A stretch of DNA of 64,000 bases from Candidatus Amulumruptor caecigallinarius (lineage in GTDB: Bacteria > Bacteroidota > Bacteroidia > Bacteroidales > Muribaculaceae), in assembly GCA_023665605.1 (NCBI GenBank), contig JAMPDP010000002.1, forward strand, positions 1-64,000, given 5' to 3'. The notes under the pieces are model-generated. The model did not search any database, was not told the origin of the DNA, and worked only from the letters and a program-made list of their open reading frames with translations. The position numbers were made by a program, and so were the translations under genes. Positions 27,288 to 36,125 of the stretch are shown here, one piece after another (the first letter of the stretch is position 1; each line of letters begins with the position of its first letter).

Positions 27288-28283
27288 ATGAAAGCATTAC
27301 TCAACAAGATGTTCGAGCATCGCTCGCTCTCACGCGAGGAGGCGAGGCAGGTGCTTCTCAATATAGCCGACGGCCTATATAACGACGCGCAGCTCTCTGC
27401 GTTCATGACGGTGTTCCTGATGCGCAGCATCACCCTTGACGAGCTCTCCGGATTCCGTGATGCCCTGCTTGAGCGGCGCCGTCCCGTGGATTTGGGAGGC
27501 GTTGATGCCATTGATATTGTCGGCACCGGCGGCGATGGCAAGAACACTTTCAACATATCCACAGCGACGTGCTTTGTGATAGCCGGCGCAGGACGCAAGG
27601 TGGTTAAGCATGGTAACTTTGGTGCCAGCTCGGTGTCGGGAGCCTCAAACGTACTTCTGGAGCATGGTGTAAAGTTCACGGACTCCAATGATGCTCTGAG
27701 GCGTTCTCTCGATGGCAGTGGCGTAGCTTACCTGCATGCCCCGCTGTTCAGCCCCGCATTGAAGAGCGTCGGACCGGTGCGCAAAGCCTTGGCAGTGCGT
27801 ACTTTCTTCAACATGCTGGGCCCGCTTGTCAACCCGATGGTACCACGCTATCAGTTGCTCGGTGTATACAACCTGAAGTTGCTCCGCCTCTACGACTACA
27901 TAGCACGTGGCGAAGGCACCAACTGCACCGTGGTGCATTCACTGGACGGCTACGATGAGATTTCGCTCACATCACCCTTCAAGGTGGCCTCCGCCAACGG
28001 TGAACGCCTGCTCACTCCGGAGATGATAGGTCTGTCCACCATCCGCCAGGATGACCTGTACGGTGGGGAGACAGTCGCTGATGCATCGAAGATATTTGAT
28101 GCCGTGCTACAAGGTACATCCACACGCGCCCAACAGGATTGCGTGGTGGCTAATGCCGCTTTTGCTCTGCGCACACTCGAACCGCAGCTTGCCATCGACG
28201 ATGCCATTGCCACAGCACGGGAGTCGATAGAGAGCGGAAGTGCACTTGAGGCATTCCGCAAGTTTGTTGAACTCAACAGCTGA
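27288..28283 (+). CDS. trpD: Anthranilate phosphoribosyltransferase
   Basis: Transfers phosphoribose from PRPP to anthranilate. 331 residues; the PRPP-binding GTGGDGKNTFNIST motif and KHGNFGASSVSGASNVLLEHG are clear, as is the helical N-terminal domain. It ends 7 nt before the trpC start at 28291, which keeps the operon tight. Confidence 0.97.
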   Translation: MKALLNKMFEHRSLSREEARQVLLNIADGLYNDAQLSAFMTVFLMRSITLDELSGFRDALLERRRPVDLGGVDAIDIVGTGGDGKNTFNISTATCFVIAGAGRKVVKHGNFGASSVSGASNVLLEHGVKFTDSNDALRRSLDGSGVAYLHAPLFSPALKSVGPVRKALAVRTFFNMLGPLVNPMVPRYQLLGVYNLKLLRLYDYIARGEGTNCTVVHSLDGYDEISLTSPFKVASANGERLLTPEMIGLSTIRQDDLYGGETVADASKIFDAVLQGTSTRAQQDCVVANAAFALRTLEPQLAIDDAIATARESIESGSALEAFRKFVELNS

Positions 28284-28290
28284 CACAGCC

Positions 28291-29064
28291 ATGACAGATA
28301 TACTCACACAGATTGCCGCTAACAAGCGGCGCGAGGTTGATGCCGAAGAGCGTATCGAGGGTCCTGTGACTTTTCCGGCAGACCTGCCGGATGTCACCTC
28401 TATGTCACGTGCTCTGCTAACCTCCCCCACCGGGATTATAGCAGAGTTCAAGCGCCGCAGCCCCTCCAAGGGTGAGATTCATGCCAAGGCTATCGCTGCC
28501 GATGTAATCCCGGCATATGAAGCCGCCGGCGCAGCCGCATGCTCAGTACTGACCGACACGCCCTTCTTCGGCGGAGCCCCATCTGACCTGATGGTCGCTG
28601 CGTCCTTGGTGAACATCCCTCTGCTTCGCAAGGATTTCGTGGTGAGTGAGAGGCAGATTCTCAAGGCTCGGATATATGGGGCCTCGGCAGTGCTCTTAAT
28701 TGCTTCCCTTCTGACGGCTGACGAAATCAGCAGATTCACCACAACTGCCCATGACTGTGGTCTGGAGGTTCTCGTGGAACTGCACTCGGAGCGTGAACTC
28801 GACAGACTCACCCCGGCTGCCGACATGGTGGGCATCAACAACCGTGACCTCACCACGTTTCACACGGACCCCTCGCTCTCGGAGCGACTTGCCGCAATGC
28901 TTCCCGCGGAGATGGTAAAGGTTGCCGAGAGCGGATTGACCAACTTCGGAGAAGTTCAACGACTGCGCAAACTTGGCTTCCGAGGCTTTCTGATAGGTGA
29001 GACATTTATGAAACATGACAATCCGGGCGAAGCCCTCAGCAAGTTCATCAATGGCACCCTTTAA
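28291..29064 (+). CDS. trpC: Indole-3-glycerol phosphate synthase
   Basis: Ring closure of the ribulose intermediate to indole-3-glycerol phosphate. 257 residues from ATG 28291 (MTDILTQIAANKRREV); the longer frame overlaps trpD without gain. Barrel motifs seen: IAEFKRRSPSKGEI, ACSVLTDTPFFGG, LLRKDFVV and AESGL. Separate from trpF, unlike the enteric TrpC-TrpF fusion. Confidence 0.96.
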   Translation: MTDILTQIAANKRREVDAEERIEGPVTFPADLPDVTSMSRALLTSPTGIIAEFKRRSPSKGEIHAKAIAADVIPAYEAAGAAACSVLTDTPFFGGAPSDLMVAASLVNIPLLRKDFVVSERQILKARIYGASAVLLIASLLTADEISRFTTTAHDCGLEVLVELHSERELDRLTPAADMVGINNRDLTTFHTDPSLSERLAAMLPAEMVKVAESGLTNFGEVQRLRKLGFRGFLIGETFMKHDNPGEALSKFINGTL

Positions 29065-29749
29065 TCCCTCCGGCCATGCCGACCGAATGATTAAAGTCTG
29101 CGGCATGGCTGACCCGCGAAGCATCCGTTCGGTCAGTGCCCTGGCTCCGATGCTCATGGGCTTTATCTTCTACCCGCCATCACCCCGCAATGCCTGCTCT
29201 CTTGACCCGCAAGCGGTGCAAGCACTCCCCTCTTTTGTCACTCCTGTGGGAGTGTTCGTCAACGAGGATGCCGATGTCATAGCGTCCACCTGCACCCGCT
29301 ATGGCATTGACACCGTACAGCTCCATGGTGAAGAGTCACCCGAACTTTGCGGCGAATTGCGCTCGCGAGGTCTGTACGTACTCAAGGCCTTCGGCATCTC
29401 GCAGGATTTTGATTGGGATAGACTCAAGCCCTATGAAGATGTAGTGGAGATGTTCATCTTTGACACCTCCACACCCTCTCATGGAGGCTCCGGGCAGAAG
29501 TTTGACTGGTCTCTGCTCGACAGTTATCCCCTATCCACGCCCTATCTGCTAAGTGGCGGTATCGGCCCTGACGATATAGACGCTGTCATTGCCGCAATGC
29601 GTCCAAGGATGGCCGGCGTAGATGTCAACAGCCGCTTTGAGACCTCTCCCGGTGTCAAGAATCCACTTTCTCTTGCTACTTTTATCGCTAAACTCCGTAA
29701 CTTCAACGAAAATGAACCGACTCCAATCCCTTTTTGGAAGAAAAAATAA
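29051..29749 (+). CDS. trpF: Phosphoribosylanthranilate isomerase
   Basis: Amadori isomerisation step between TrpD and TrpC. Family marks: MIKVCGM near the start, VGVFVNED, VQLHGEES and the C-terminal LSGGIGPDD with AGVDVNSRFE. Two starts are possible: ATG 29051 (232 residues, overlapping trpC by 14 nt) or ATG 29087 (220 residues, beginning exactly at the conserved MIKVCGM). The first is used because the overlap suits the style of the operon. The end overlaps trpA by 38 nt. Confidence 0.92.
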   Translation: MAPFNPSGHADRMIKVCGMADPRSIRSVSALAPMLMGFIFYPPSPRNACSLDPQAVQALPSFVTPVGVFVNEDADVIASTCTRYGIDTVQLHGEESPELCGELRSRGLYVLKAFGISQDFDWDRLKPYEDVVEMFIFDTSTPSHGGSGQKFDWSLLDSYPLSTPYLLSGGIGPDDIDAVIAAMRPRMAGVDVNSRFETSPGVKNPLSLATFIAKLRNFNENEPTPIPFWKKK

Positions 29750-30494
29750 CGACCTCCTCTCTGTATACTTCACCGCCGGATTTCCGCATCTCGACTCCAC
29801 CGAGAGCATCATCAAGGCACTTGCAGATGCCGGCGTGGACATGATTGAGGTGGGTGTACCGTTCAGCGACCCCATGGCCGATGGCAAGACTATTCAAGGA
29901 AGCTCCACAATAGCTCTGCGTAATGGCATAACGCTCGCCAAGATTCTTGATCAAGTTGAGCAAGCCCGCATATCAGCACCTGACATCCCCTTGGTGCTGA
30001 TGAGTTACCTCAACCCTATCATCAAGTTCGGCGTAAAGAATCTCTTTGAGCGTTGCGCTGCCATAGGCATTGATGCCATGATTATACCTGATCTCCCTTT
30101 CCGCGAATATCGAGAGCAGTATCAGGCCCTATGCCGTGAGTATGACATACCTATGATTATGCTCATCACACCCGAGACATCCGATGAGCGCATCCGTCTT
30201 ATTGACGAACATTGCGACGGGTTTATCTATATGGTATCGGCGGCGGCAACAACCGGCACACGTGACTCATTCGGTGACGAGCAGCGTGCATACTTCCGCC
30301 ATGTGGATGACATGAAGCTGAACCATCATCGTCTTATAGGCTTCGGCATCTCCAATCCGGGAACATTTGCCGATGCCTGCGCACATGCTTCGGGTGCTAT
30401 AATCGGGTCAAAGTTCATCAAGTGCCTCGAAGCTAACCCAGATTCGCCCGAGGCTGCCGTATCAGAGCTGATGAAAGCGATAGGGCGTGACTGA
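29712..30494 (+). CDS. trpA: Tryptophan synthase alpha chain
   Basis: Cleaves indole-3-glycerol phosphate and channels indole to TrpB. ATG 29712 (MNRLQSLFGRK) lies inside the trpF 3' end, a 38-nt overlap that implies coupled translation; 260 residues. The catalytic Glu is in MIEVGVPFSDPMADG, with YFTAGFP before it and the phosphate-binding GFGISNPG and AIIGSKFIK later. Last gene of the operon, converging on rluD with only 40 nt between. Confidence 0.96.
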   Translation: MNRLQSLFGRKNNDLLSVYFTAGFPHLDSTESIIKALADAGVDMIEVGVPFSDPMADGKTIQGSSTIALRNGITLAKILDQVEQARISAPDIPLVLMSYLNPIIKFGVKNLFERCAAIGIDAMIIPDLPFREYREQYQALCREYDIPMIMLITPETSDERIRLIDEHCDGFIYMVSAAATTGTRDSFGDEQRAYFRHVDDMKLNHHRLIGFGISNPGTFADACAHASGAIIGSKFIKCLEANPDSPEAAVSELMKAIGRD

Positions 30495-30534
30495 CTCATG
30501 GTGTCTGTTCTCAGGCTGTCTGAGTCAATCGGAT

Positions 30535-31629
30535 TCAGTCAACTGCACGACCGTCACGATAGTTGCGCCAGCGCTCTATCAACGCCTCCATGTCCGGCGG
30601 GAGGGGTGCGGAGAAATCCATCTCCTCCCCCGTGCGCGGATGGCGAAACCCAAGTGTGCGGGCATGTAGTGCCTGACGAGGACACACTTTGAAACAGTTG
30701 TCTATGAAGCGGTTGTAGCTGGCTGAACGAACGCCGCGCAGTGGCTTGTCTCCACCATAGCGGGCATCGGCAAACAGCGGATGACCGATGTGGCGCATAT
30801 GTACACGAATTTGATGTGTACGTCCTGTTTCAAGCACACACTTCACCATAGCCACATGGCCTAACGGCTCTATTACGGTGTAATTTGTGGCGGCCCACTT
30901 CCCTTGCTCCCCCCCTTCGGGAAATGTGGTCATGCGAAGTCTGTCCTTGGGGTCGCGTCCTATATTGGTAACTATACGTCCTTGTGACGGTTCGGGGACA
31001 CCCCAAGTCAGCGCTATATACTCCCGTCGGGTAGTTTTGTTGAAGAATTGCCACCCGAGATCGGTCTTCGCATCAGGGGTCTTAGCTATAACAAGCAGCC
31101 CGGATGTGTCCTTGTCTATGCGATGCACCAAGCCGAGCCGAGGGTCGGTTACGTCGTAGTCCGGGTTATCACGGAAATGCCATGCGAGAGCATTAACGAG
31201 TGTGCCAGAATAGTTTCCGTGACCCGGATGCACCACCAGACCGGCTGGCTTGTTGACCACAAGCACATCGGCATCCTCATATACTATGTCAAGCGGAATA
31301 TCCTCAGCGATTATCTCAAATTCATAGCGCGGCCTGTCCATCACCACGCTCACCACATCAAGCGGCTTCACGCGGTAATTACTCTTGACGGGCTTGCTGT
31401 TTACCAGAATGCACCCGGCCTCGGCTGCCTGCTGGATACGGTTACGGCTCGACTTCTGGAGCCTTTCGGTGAGAAACTTGTCTACACGGAGCAGCTGCTG
31501 ACCTTTGTCAGCCACAAACCGAAAGTGTTCATAGAGTCCACCTTCCTCGTCAGTAGCATCCTCATCGGCAATGGTTATTATGCGCAGACGCTCGTCGCGT
31601 CCTGCCCTGTCTTCTGCATCGGTACTCAT
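30535..31629 (-). CDS. rluD: 23S rRNA pseudouridine synthase, RluD family
   Basis: RluA-family enzyme isomerising uridines in rRNA. An S4-type RNA-binding domain covers about residues 45-105 (RVDKFLTERLQKSSRNRIQQ), followed by the catalytic domain with the hallmark HRIDKDTSGLL (catalytic Asp). 364 residues, with about 35 acidic residues before the S4 domain. The start overlaps the stop of the PASTA gene (ATGA), a pairing common in Bacteroidetes. RluD rather than RluA or RluC is inferred from the S4 domain and context. Confidence 0.88.
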   Translation of the reverse strand: MSTDAEDRAGRDERLRIITIADEDATDEEGGLYEHFRFVADKGQQLLRVDKFLTERLQKSSRNRIQQAAEAGCILVNSKPVKSNYRVKPLDVVSVVMDRPRYEFEIIAEDIPLDIVYEDADVLVVNKPAGLVVHPGHGNYSGTLVNALAWHFRDNPDYDVTDPRLGLVHRIDKDTSGLLVIAKTPDAKTDLGWQFFNKTTRREYIALTWGVPEPSQGRIVTNIGRDPKDRLRMTTFPEGGEQGKWAATNYTVIEPLGHVAMVKCVLETGRTHQIRVHMRHIGHPLFADARYGGDKPLRGVRSASYNRFIDNCFKVCPRQALHARTLGFRHPRTGEEMDFSAPLPPDMEALIERWRNYRDGRAVD

Positions 31630-32291
31630 TCGCCGGTAACGTCGTTGATGTCCTCCAGGCTCAGCGTGTCAAGAGCTTCATAGAGACCGTCACCTACTTT
31701 GAGCACAACGTGGGCAGTGACAGGTATGCGCATACCTGCACGCAGAGGCTTGCCGTTATATTCCGCCCCCAGCACAAGGTCTTTGTACTCCGACACCACC
31801 GGTATCTCCGTGATATTAACCACTCCCAGTCCTTCCAACGCGGAACGAGCCTGACGCAGCGACACGTCATTGAGAACCGGCACGGTAATCTTGCGGGGAT
31901 AAAACGCGTTGACGGTGAGATACACCGTGCGACCGGGCTTCACAGAGCTCCCGGCTCGCGGATTTTGCTCCATCACTTCGCCGGGACGTGCTTTACTCTC
32001 ATACACGGAGTCGCTCAACTCCACCTCCATACCCCGGGCTGCTATCTCGGCCACGGCATTGTCATACATCAAGCCTTTCACCGCGGGCACGGTGGCTGTC
32101 TCTCCGTGATGAGTCCACCACGAGAGCCACACCATAGTGAGCCAACCGAGCACACCGGCCACCAACACCATCAACAGCAGATTGAGAATTATCACTACCG
32201 CTGCCGGACGTTTTGGTGACGGGGTCTGGGGGCGCTTACCTCCGTTATTGTGTGATTCGGTAGGCCCGGAGTTTTCCACGTATATAGCCAT
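31626..32291 (-). CDS. Membrane-anchored PASTA domain protein
   Basis: 221 residues: a short cytoplasmic Pro/Lys-rich N-terminus, one membrane helix (about 30-57, VVIILNLLLMVLVAGVLGWL) and an extracytoplasmic part with PASTA repeats (TVPAVKGLMYDNAVAEIAARG..., ITVPVLNDVSLRQARSALEGLG...) and a third partial unit. PASTA modules bind muropeptides or beta-lactams in other bacteria, but this protein has no kinase or penicillin-binding domain. Coupled to rluD by a 4-nt overlap. Two overlapping TAnnTTTG boxes lie upstream (32305-32312 and 32319-32326). Confidence 0.85.
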   Translation of the reverse strand: MAIYVENSGPTESHNNGGKRPQTPSPKRPAAVVIILNLLLMVLVAGVLGWLTMVWLSWWTHHGETATVPAVKGLMYDNAVAEIAARGMEVELSDSVYESKARPGEVMEQNPRAGSSVKPGRTVYLTVNAFYPRKITVPVLNDVSLRQARSALEGLGVVNITEIPVVSEYKDLVLGAEYNGKPLRAGMRIPVTAHVVLKVGDGLYEALDTLSLEDINDVTGE

Positions 32292-32318
32292 ATAAAGGTG
32301 ATGTCAAAAGTATCGTTG

Positions 32319-32347
32319 CAAAGATACTGAAATTTTTGCTCATCCAA
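32319..32347 (-). promoter_or_regulatory. Candidate promoter for the PASTA-rluD pair
   Basis: On the minus strand, TTG at 32347-32345, an 18-nt spacer (one short of the usual 19-21) and TATCTTTG at 32326-32319. A second box, TACTTTTG, lies closer to the gene at 32312-32305. Confidence 0.55.
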
Positions 32348-32407
32348 GCGCACATTAGTGAACGTGCTTCAGATAATCATGTAATCGCGAAGCCCGCTGC
32401 ACGCTGT

Positions 32408-33289
32408 TCAGTTCTTTCCCTCCATGGTGGCAGCAGTCTTTGGACTTGTGCGCTGCATCATGGGAATGGACAGTTGTTTGCGGGAGAATGTATAACGTAT
32501 GGCTCCGTCATTACACACGTCAAGGCAATTGAAGCAGTTGATGCAGCGGGAACCGTCCACTATGTGATCCGTTAAGTCTATGCACTCAGCTTTGCAAGCC
32601 CACTCGCAGCGACGGCAATGGGTGCATAAGTCTGTGTCAATGTCAATGCGAAACAGTGAATGGCGGCTTACATAGCCCAAGGTTGTTCCTACGGGGCAGA
32701 CGGTGTTGCACCATAGTCGACCGCGCTTCCATGCCATAACCACTACGGCTATGAATGTGACTACAGCCACAGAACAGCCATACCAGAATGTGGGCTGTGA
32801 CCACATCTGCACCGGATGAAACAGGTAGTTGCAGAACCGTGCGTAAGTACCGTACGGATCAAGCAGCTTCGCAAGAATTACGATGCCGCCTATAAGAGTG
32901 ACGAATGTTGCTATAACCAGCAGGTTGCGCAAAGTGCTCATGGCCGGGTGGTAATGGAAGGTGACCCTCGTGTCAGAAACAGGACGGTTACGTCGTCGCA
33001 GCCTGTTAACCAAGTCCATCATGGTGCCGAGCGGGCACACAGAGGAGCAATATATGCGACCGAAGACGAGTGTAACCACGAGCCAACCTATGCAGGTCAG
33101 CAGTGAAAAGGTCATGGCTGCCGGGAGCCATTGCAATCTGCTTAATTCTGTCAGGTGAGCCGCGAGAGCCGAGGCCGGGAGCACAAGCAGCAACGTCACC
33201 CCGGCCATGCAGAGTGACGATACGATGATGCGCAGTGTGCGCAGGGTGGCTCCTTGGCCGTTGGTCGGCATGGTCGGCATGGTTCGCAT
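32408..33289 (-). CDS. Membrane 4Fe-4S ferredoxin-type protein (NapH/YccM-like)
   Basis: 293 residues with about four membrane helices. On the cytoplasmic side it has two CxxxCP motifs (CSSVCP 81-86 and CNTVCP 194-199), as in NapH, NosR and CcoG-like proteins, then two 4Fe-4S clusters: CTHCRRCEWAC (222-232) and CINCFNCLDVC (249-259). It probably passes electrons between a quinone or flavin donor and an envelope acceptor; the partner is unknown because no reductase gene is adjacent. It starts 5 nt after the ispF stop, in a run with porV and ispF. Confidence 0.8.
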   Translation of the reverse strand: MRTMPTMPTNGQGATLRTLRIIVSSLCMAGVTLLLVLPASALAAHLTELSRLQWLPAAMTFSLLTCIGWLVVTLVFGRIYCSSVCPLGTMMDLVNRLRRRNRPVSDTRVTFHYHPAMSTLRNLLVIATFVTLIGGIVILAKLLDPYGTYARFCNYLFHPVQMWSQPTFWYGCSVAVVTFIAVVVMAWKRGRLWCNTVCPVGTTLGYVSRHSLFRIDIDTDLCTHCRRCEWACKAECIDLTDHIVDGSRCINCFNCLDVCNDGAIRYTFSRKQLSIPMMQRTSPKTAATMEGKN

Positions 33290-33294
33290 ATCTC

Positions 33295-33798
33295 TTAGAG
33301 TGCTACGACTGTAACGGCTGCCAATGCAGCTATACCTTCTTTGCGACCGGTGAAGCCAAGATGTTCAGTGGTGGTGGCTTTCACCGACACGCAACCCCGG
33401 TCAATGCCTATATCCGAGGCTACCGTGGCAATCATGTCAGGAATATATGGGAGCAGCTTGGGTGCTTGAGCTATGATAGTGATGTCAACATTCCCGGGGG
33501 CATAGCCGGCCTCAGCGACTATCTCAACCACTCGTCTGAGGAGACAGCGACTGTCAGCACCTTTGTATGCAGGGTCGGTGTCGGGGAAATGATAGCCGAT
33601 GTCACGCTTTGCTACCGCACCAAGCAGTGCATCGCACAGTGCGTGCAAAGCTACATCGGCATCGCTGTGCCCGAGCAGACCTTGCGGAGCGGGCACTTTC
33701 ACGCCGCATAGCCATAGTTCGCAGTCAGGGGCAAAGGCATGGACATCAAACCCCTGCCCCACTCTGAGCGGTAATTTCACTGATGAGGGAGCACTCAT
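33295..33798 (-). CDS. ispF: 2-C-methyl-D-erythritol 2,4-cyclodiphosphate synthase
   Basis: Methylerythritol-phosphate (non-mevalonate) isoprenoid pathway enzyme. 167 residues; metal and substrate motifs GFDVHAF (15-21), GHSDADV and [19 protein letters not shown] are all present. The ATG overlaps the porV stop (ATGA), so translation is probably coupled to an outer-membrane secretion gene. Confidence 0.96.
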   Translation of the reverse strand: MSAPSSVKLPLRVGQGFDVHAFAPDCELWLCGVKVPAPQGLLGHSDADVALHALCDALLGAVAKRDIGYHFPDTDPAYKGADSRCLLRRVVEIVAEAGYAPGNVDITIIAQAPKLLPYIPDMIATVASDIGIDRGCVSVKATTTEHLGFTGRKEGIAALAAVTVVAL

Positions 33799-34991
33799 TT
33801 ACGGCCGAACATATTCTTGACCCCTTCCATGTCGAAGGTCAGCGAGAAGCGCAGAGTCTGGTCAAGGGGTGACGTGGAGGCGGTGGCGATGGTGTAGCAG
33901 GCATCGAGCTTGAGCACATTGAGTGCAAATCCCGCTCCGACGTTGAAGTACTGGCGGTTGCCCTTCTCGGGATGCTCATAGAAATAACCGGCGCGTACAA
34001 AGAACTGATCATTGTAGGCATATTCTGCACCTACGCTCCAGGTAATCTCCTTGAGCTCCTCGCTGAACCCGCCGGGAGCGTCGCTGAATGACTTGAAAAT
34101 ACCGGTGATAGGTGACATATCACGCCACTTCTGGTATGCCTCCTGATAAGCTATCTGGTCGCCGTCATAATCTTGCAGACGAGGCTTCAGGGGCACAAGC
34201 ATCTTGTTCAGGTCAAGACCGAATGTAAGATTGTGGTAGTCGGCCAGGGGGAAGGTGAAAGCGGTACCCAGACGGAGGTTGGTCGGTAGGAAGGAGGGAT
34301 CCATGTTGTCATACTTCAACTTGGAACCGATGTTGGAGATATTCCAGCCCCAGGACCACTGGCACTCGTTACGTCCGATGATAGGATATGTGGTGAAATA
34401 GCCGGCAATGTCGGCGGCAAAGGCTGACGCGCCGATGTTGGTGCTGTTTGCGGCACTGTCATCGAAGCCCATGGCAGAGTAGACGTAGCGGAACACTATA
34501 CCCATCGAGAACTTCGTGGAGAGCTTTCGTGAGTAACCGATGTCAAAGGCCAACTCGTAGGGATTGAGTGTGGTGGAGCCACCCTGACTTGACGAGATAA
34601 CCTCACCGAGTGAGAAGTAGCGGAACGATGCACTGATGGCTTGCAGGTCACTGCTACCGAGCTTCCAGTAGCCGCTCACATCGGCCAGAAAGATGTCGTT
34701 GACTATCTTACGCAACCAGGGCACATAGTTCACGGAAATTGCCCCCTGAGAATATGCGAAAGCGTATTTCGAGGGGTTCCAATATTGCGCGTTGGCATCA
34801 GGGTCGGTGGCGGCGCCGAGCTCACCCATAGATGCGCCGCGGGCGTCAGGTGATATGTTGAGGGAGGCAACGCCGGTGGTAACAGGGTTGAAGTCCTGCA
34901 CATCGCCGGCATCTTTGGCAGCAAGGGGCATCATGCTCCCCGCAGCTGCAGCAGCTGCGAGAGCGATAATGACGGGCCTGTTAAATATCAT
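33795..34991 (-). CDS. porV: Type IX secretion outer-membrane protein PorV
   Basis: Beta-barrel shuttle of the type IX secretion system, which receives CTD-tagged proteins from SprA and takes part in their surface attachment. ATG 34991 opens a signal peptide ([18 protein letters not shown]); the longer frame adds 14 residues without purpose. 398 residues. Family marks: [31 protein letters not shown] and repeated aromatic strands, with [22 protein letters not shown] near the end. Head of porV-ispF-ferredoxin; sprA is also in this window. Confidence 0.9.
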   Translation of the reverse strand: MIFNRPVIIALAAAAAAGSMMPLAAKDAGDVQDFNPVTTGVASLNISPDARGASMGELGAATDPDANAQYWNPSKYAFAYSQGAISVNYVPWLRKIVNDIFLADVSGYWKLGSSDLQAISASFRYFSLGEVISSSQGGSTTLNPYELAFDIGYSRKLSTKFSMGIVFRYVYSAMGFDDSAANSTNIGASAFAADIAGYFTTYPIIGRNECQWSWGWNISNIGSKLKYDNMDPSFLPTNLRLGTAFTFPLADYHNLTFGLDLNKMLVPLKPRLQDYDGDQIAYQEAYQKWRDMSPITGIFKSFSDAPGGFSEELKEITWSVGAEYAYNDQFFVRAGYFYEHPEKGNRQYFNVGAGFALNVLKLDACYTIATASTSPLDQTLRFSLTFDMEGVKNMFGRK

Positions 34992-35073
34992 TGGCAAAGG
35001 GAGGATAATCGATGGTTGACTGAGAGACTGCATTTCAGCAACCTCTTACATATTAACTCCAATAAGCATGGTT

Positions 35074-36048
35074 TTATTGTGTCACACGTGGAAAAACCGC
35101 TTCCACCACAGCTTTGACGCTTGGCACTGAGTTGTGGCTGTAATAATGGATGTGGTTGAATCCTTGTTCAATCAGCTCACGGCTCTGTTGTATCATCCAC
35201 TCCACGCCTGCGGCCTTGACATAGGCACCATCGCTGTTTGAGGCCACTTTGTCAACCAGCACTTTGGGCATATCCACTTTGAATGTGGTGGGAATAACAC
35301 TTAGCTGGCCGCCACTGACGAGCGGTTTCAGCCCAGGCACGATGGGCACATCTATGCCTATTGCGCGGCATGAGTCCACAAAGCGATAGAACTTTTCGTT
35401 GTCAAAAAAGAGCTGTGTCACTATGTAGGATGCTCCGGCATCAACCTTATCTTTGAGTCGCATCAGGTCAGCTTCCATATTGGGACTCTCTTCATGCTTT
35501 TCGGGATAACCGGCCACACCATATGTGAAGCGCTCCTCAGCGGCGTGGTCAAAGCGGGTACCGTCGAGCAACAGACAGTCATTGAATCGGTTAATCTGTC
35601 CGGCAAGCTCAGATGCGTGGCTGTAACCACCCTCCTGAGGGGTGAATCTCGGTTCATGCTTGGCCTTGTCACCACGGAGCACCAGCAGATTCGTAATGCC
35701 GAGGAAGCTCAGATCAATAAGTGCATACTCAGTCTCCAAGGCTGTGTAGCCGCTGCATATCAGGTGAGGCACCGCAGGCAGGTCATAGCGGTTCTGAATA
35801 GCTGCCGCCACGGCCACAGTGCCGGGTCGCGACCGTTCGGACACACGTTGATACAGCCCGTCAGCCACGCTTTTATACACCAGCTCACTTCTGTGAGTGG
35901 TCACATTAATGTAGCGCGGGCCGTAAGGAAGTAGGGAGTCAACATTGGCAAACAGCCCGGCGATGCTTCGCCCTTTCAACGGCGGGAGCACCTCAAACGA
36001 AAATCCCGGCTCTCCGGCCATTATCAAATTTATGATGTTAGCTGACAT
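35074..36048 (-). CDS. metF: Methylenetetrahydrofolate reductase
   Basis: Makes 5-methyl-THF for methionine synthesis. ATG 36048 gives 324 residues beginning MSANIINLIMAGEPGFSFEVLPPLKG; the longer frame passes through repeated leader sequence and is rejected. The catalytic Glu is in FSFEVLPP and substrate segments are seen in VTTHRS and VTQLFFDNEKF. It lies 77 nt after the symporter gene; that gap holds alternative hairpins (36075-36103) and a possible TACCTTTG box. Confidence 0.95.
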   Translation of the reverse strand: MSANIINLIMAGEPGFSFEVLPPLKGRSIAGLFANVDSLLPYGPRYINVTTHRSELVYKSVADGLYQRVSERSRPGTVAVAAAIQNRYDLPAVPHLICSGYTALETEYALIDLSFLGITNLLVLRGDKAKHEPRFTPQEGGYSHASELAGQINRFNDCLLLDGTRFDHAAEERFTYGVAGYPEKHEESPNMEADLMRLKDKVDAGASYIVTQLFFDNEKFYRFVDSCRAIGIDVPIVPGLKPLVSGGQLSVIPTTFKVDMPKVLVDKVASNSDGAYVKAAGVEWMIQQSRELIEQGFNHIHYYSHNSVPSVKAVVEAVFPRVTQ

Positions 36049-36074
36049 TCTTCTGGAGGGTTGGTTGAATGGGA

Positions 36075-36110
36075 TTTGCTCCGAAAGGAGCAAATTTTGC
36101 TCCAAAGGTA
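36075..36110 (-). promoter_or_regulatory. Alternative hairpins in the metF leader
   Basis: TTTGCTCC (36075-36082), loop GAAA, GGAGCAAA (36087-36094) form a perfect 8-bp hairpin. The middle strand can instead pair with a second GCTCC at 36099-36103. The two pairings exclude each other. TACCTTTG (minus strand, 36110-36103) overlaps and fits the -7 consensus, but no TTG is correctly spaced. This may be a regulated leader or simply a terminator of the symporter gene. Confidence 0.4.
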
Positions 36111-36125
36111 GCAAAAATCTACGGC

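Noticed and set aside
30492-30527. TGACTCA...TGAGTCA inverted repeat between trpA and rluD as a bidirectional terminator
   Set aside because: Only 7 bp with a 22-nt loop and no T-run on either side; too weak to call.
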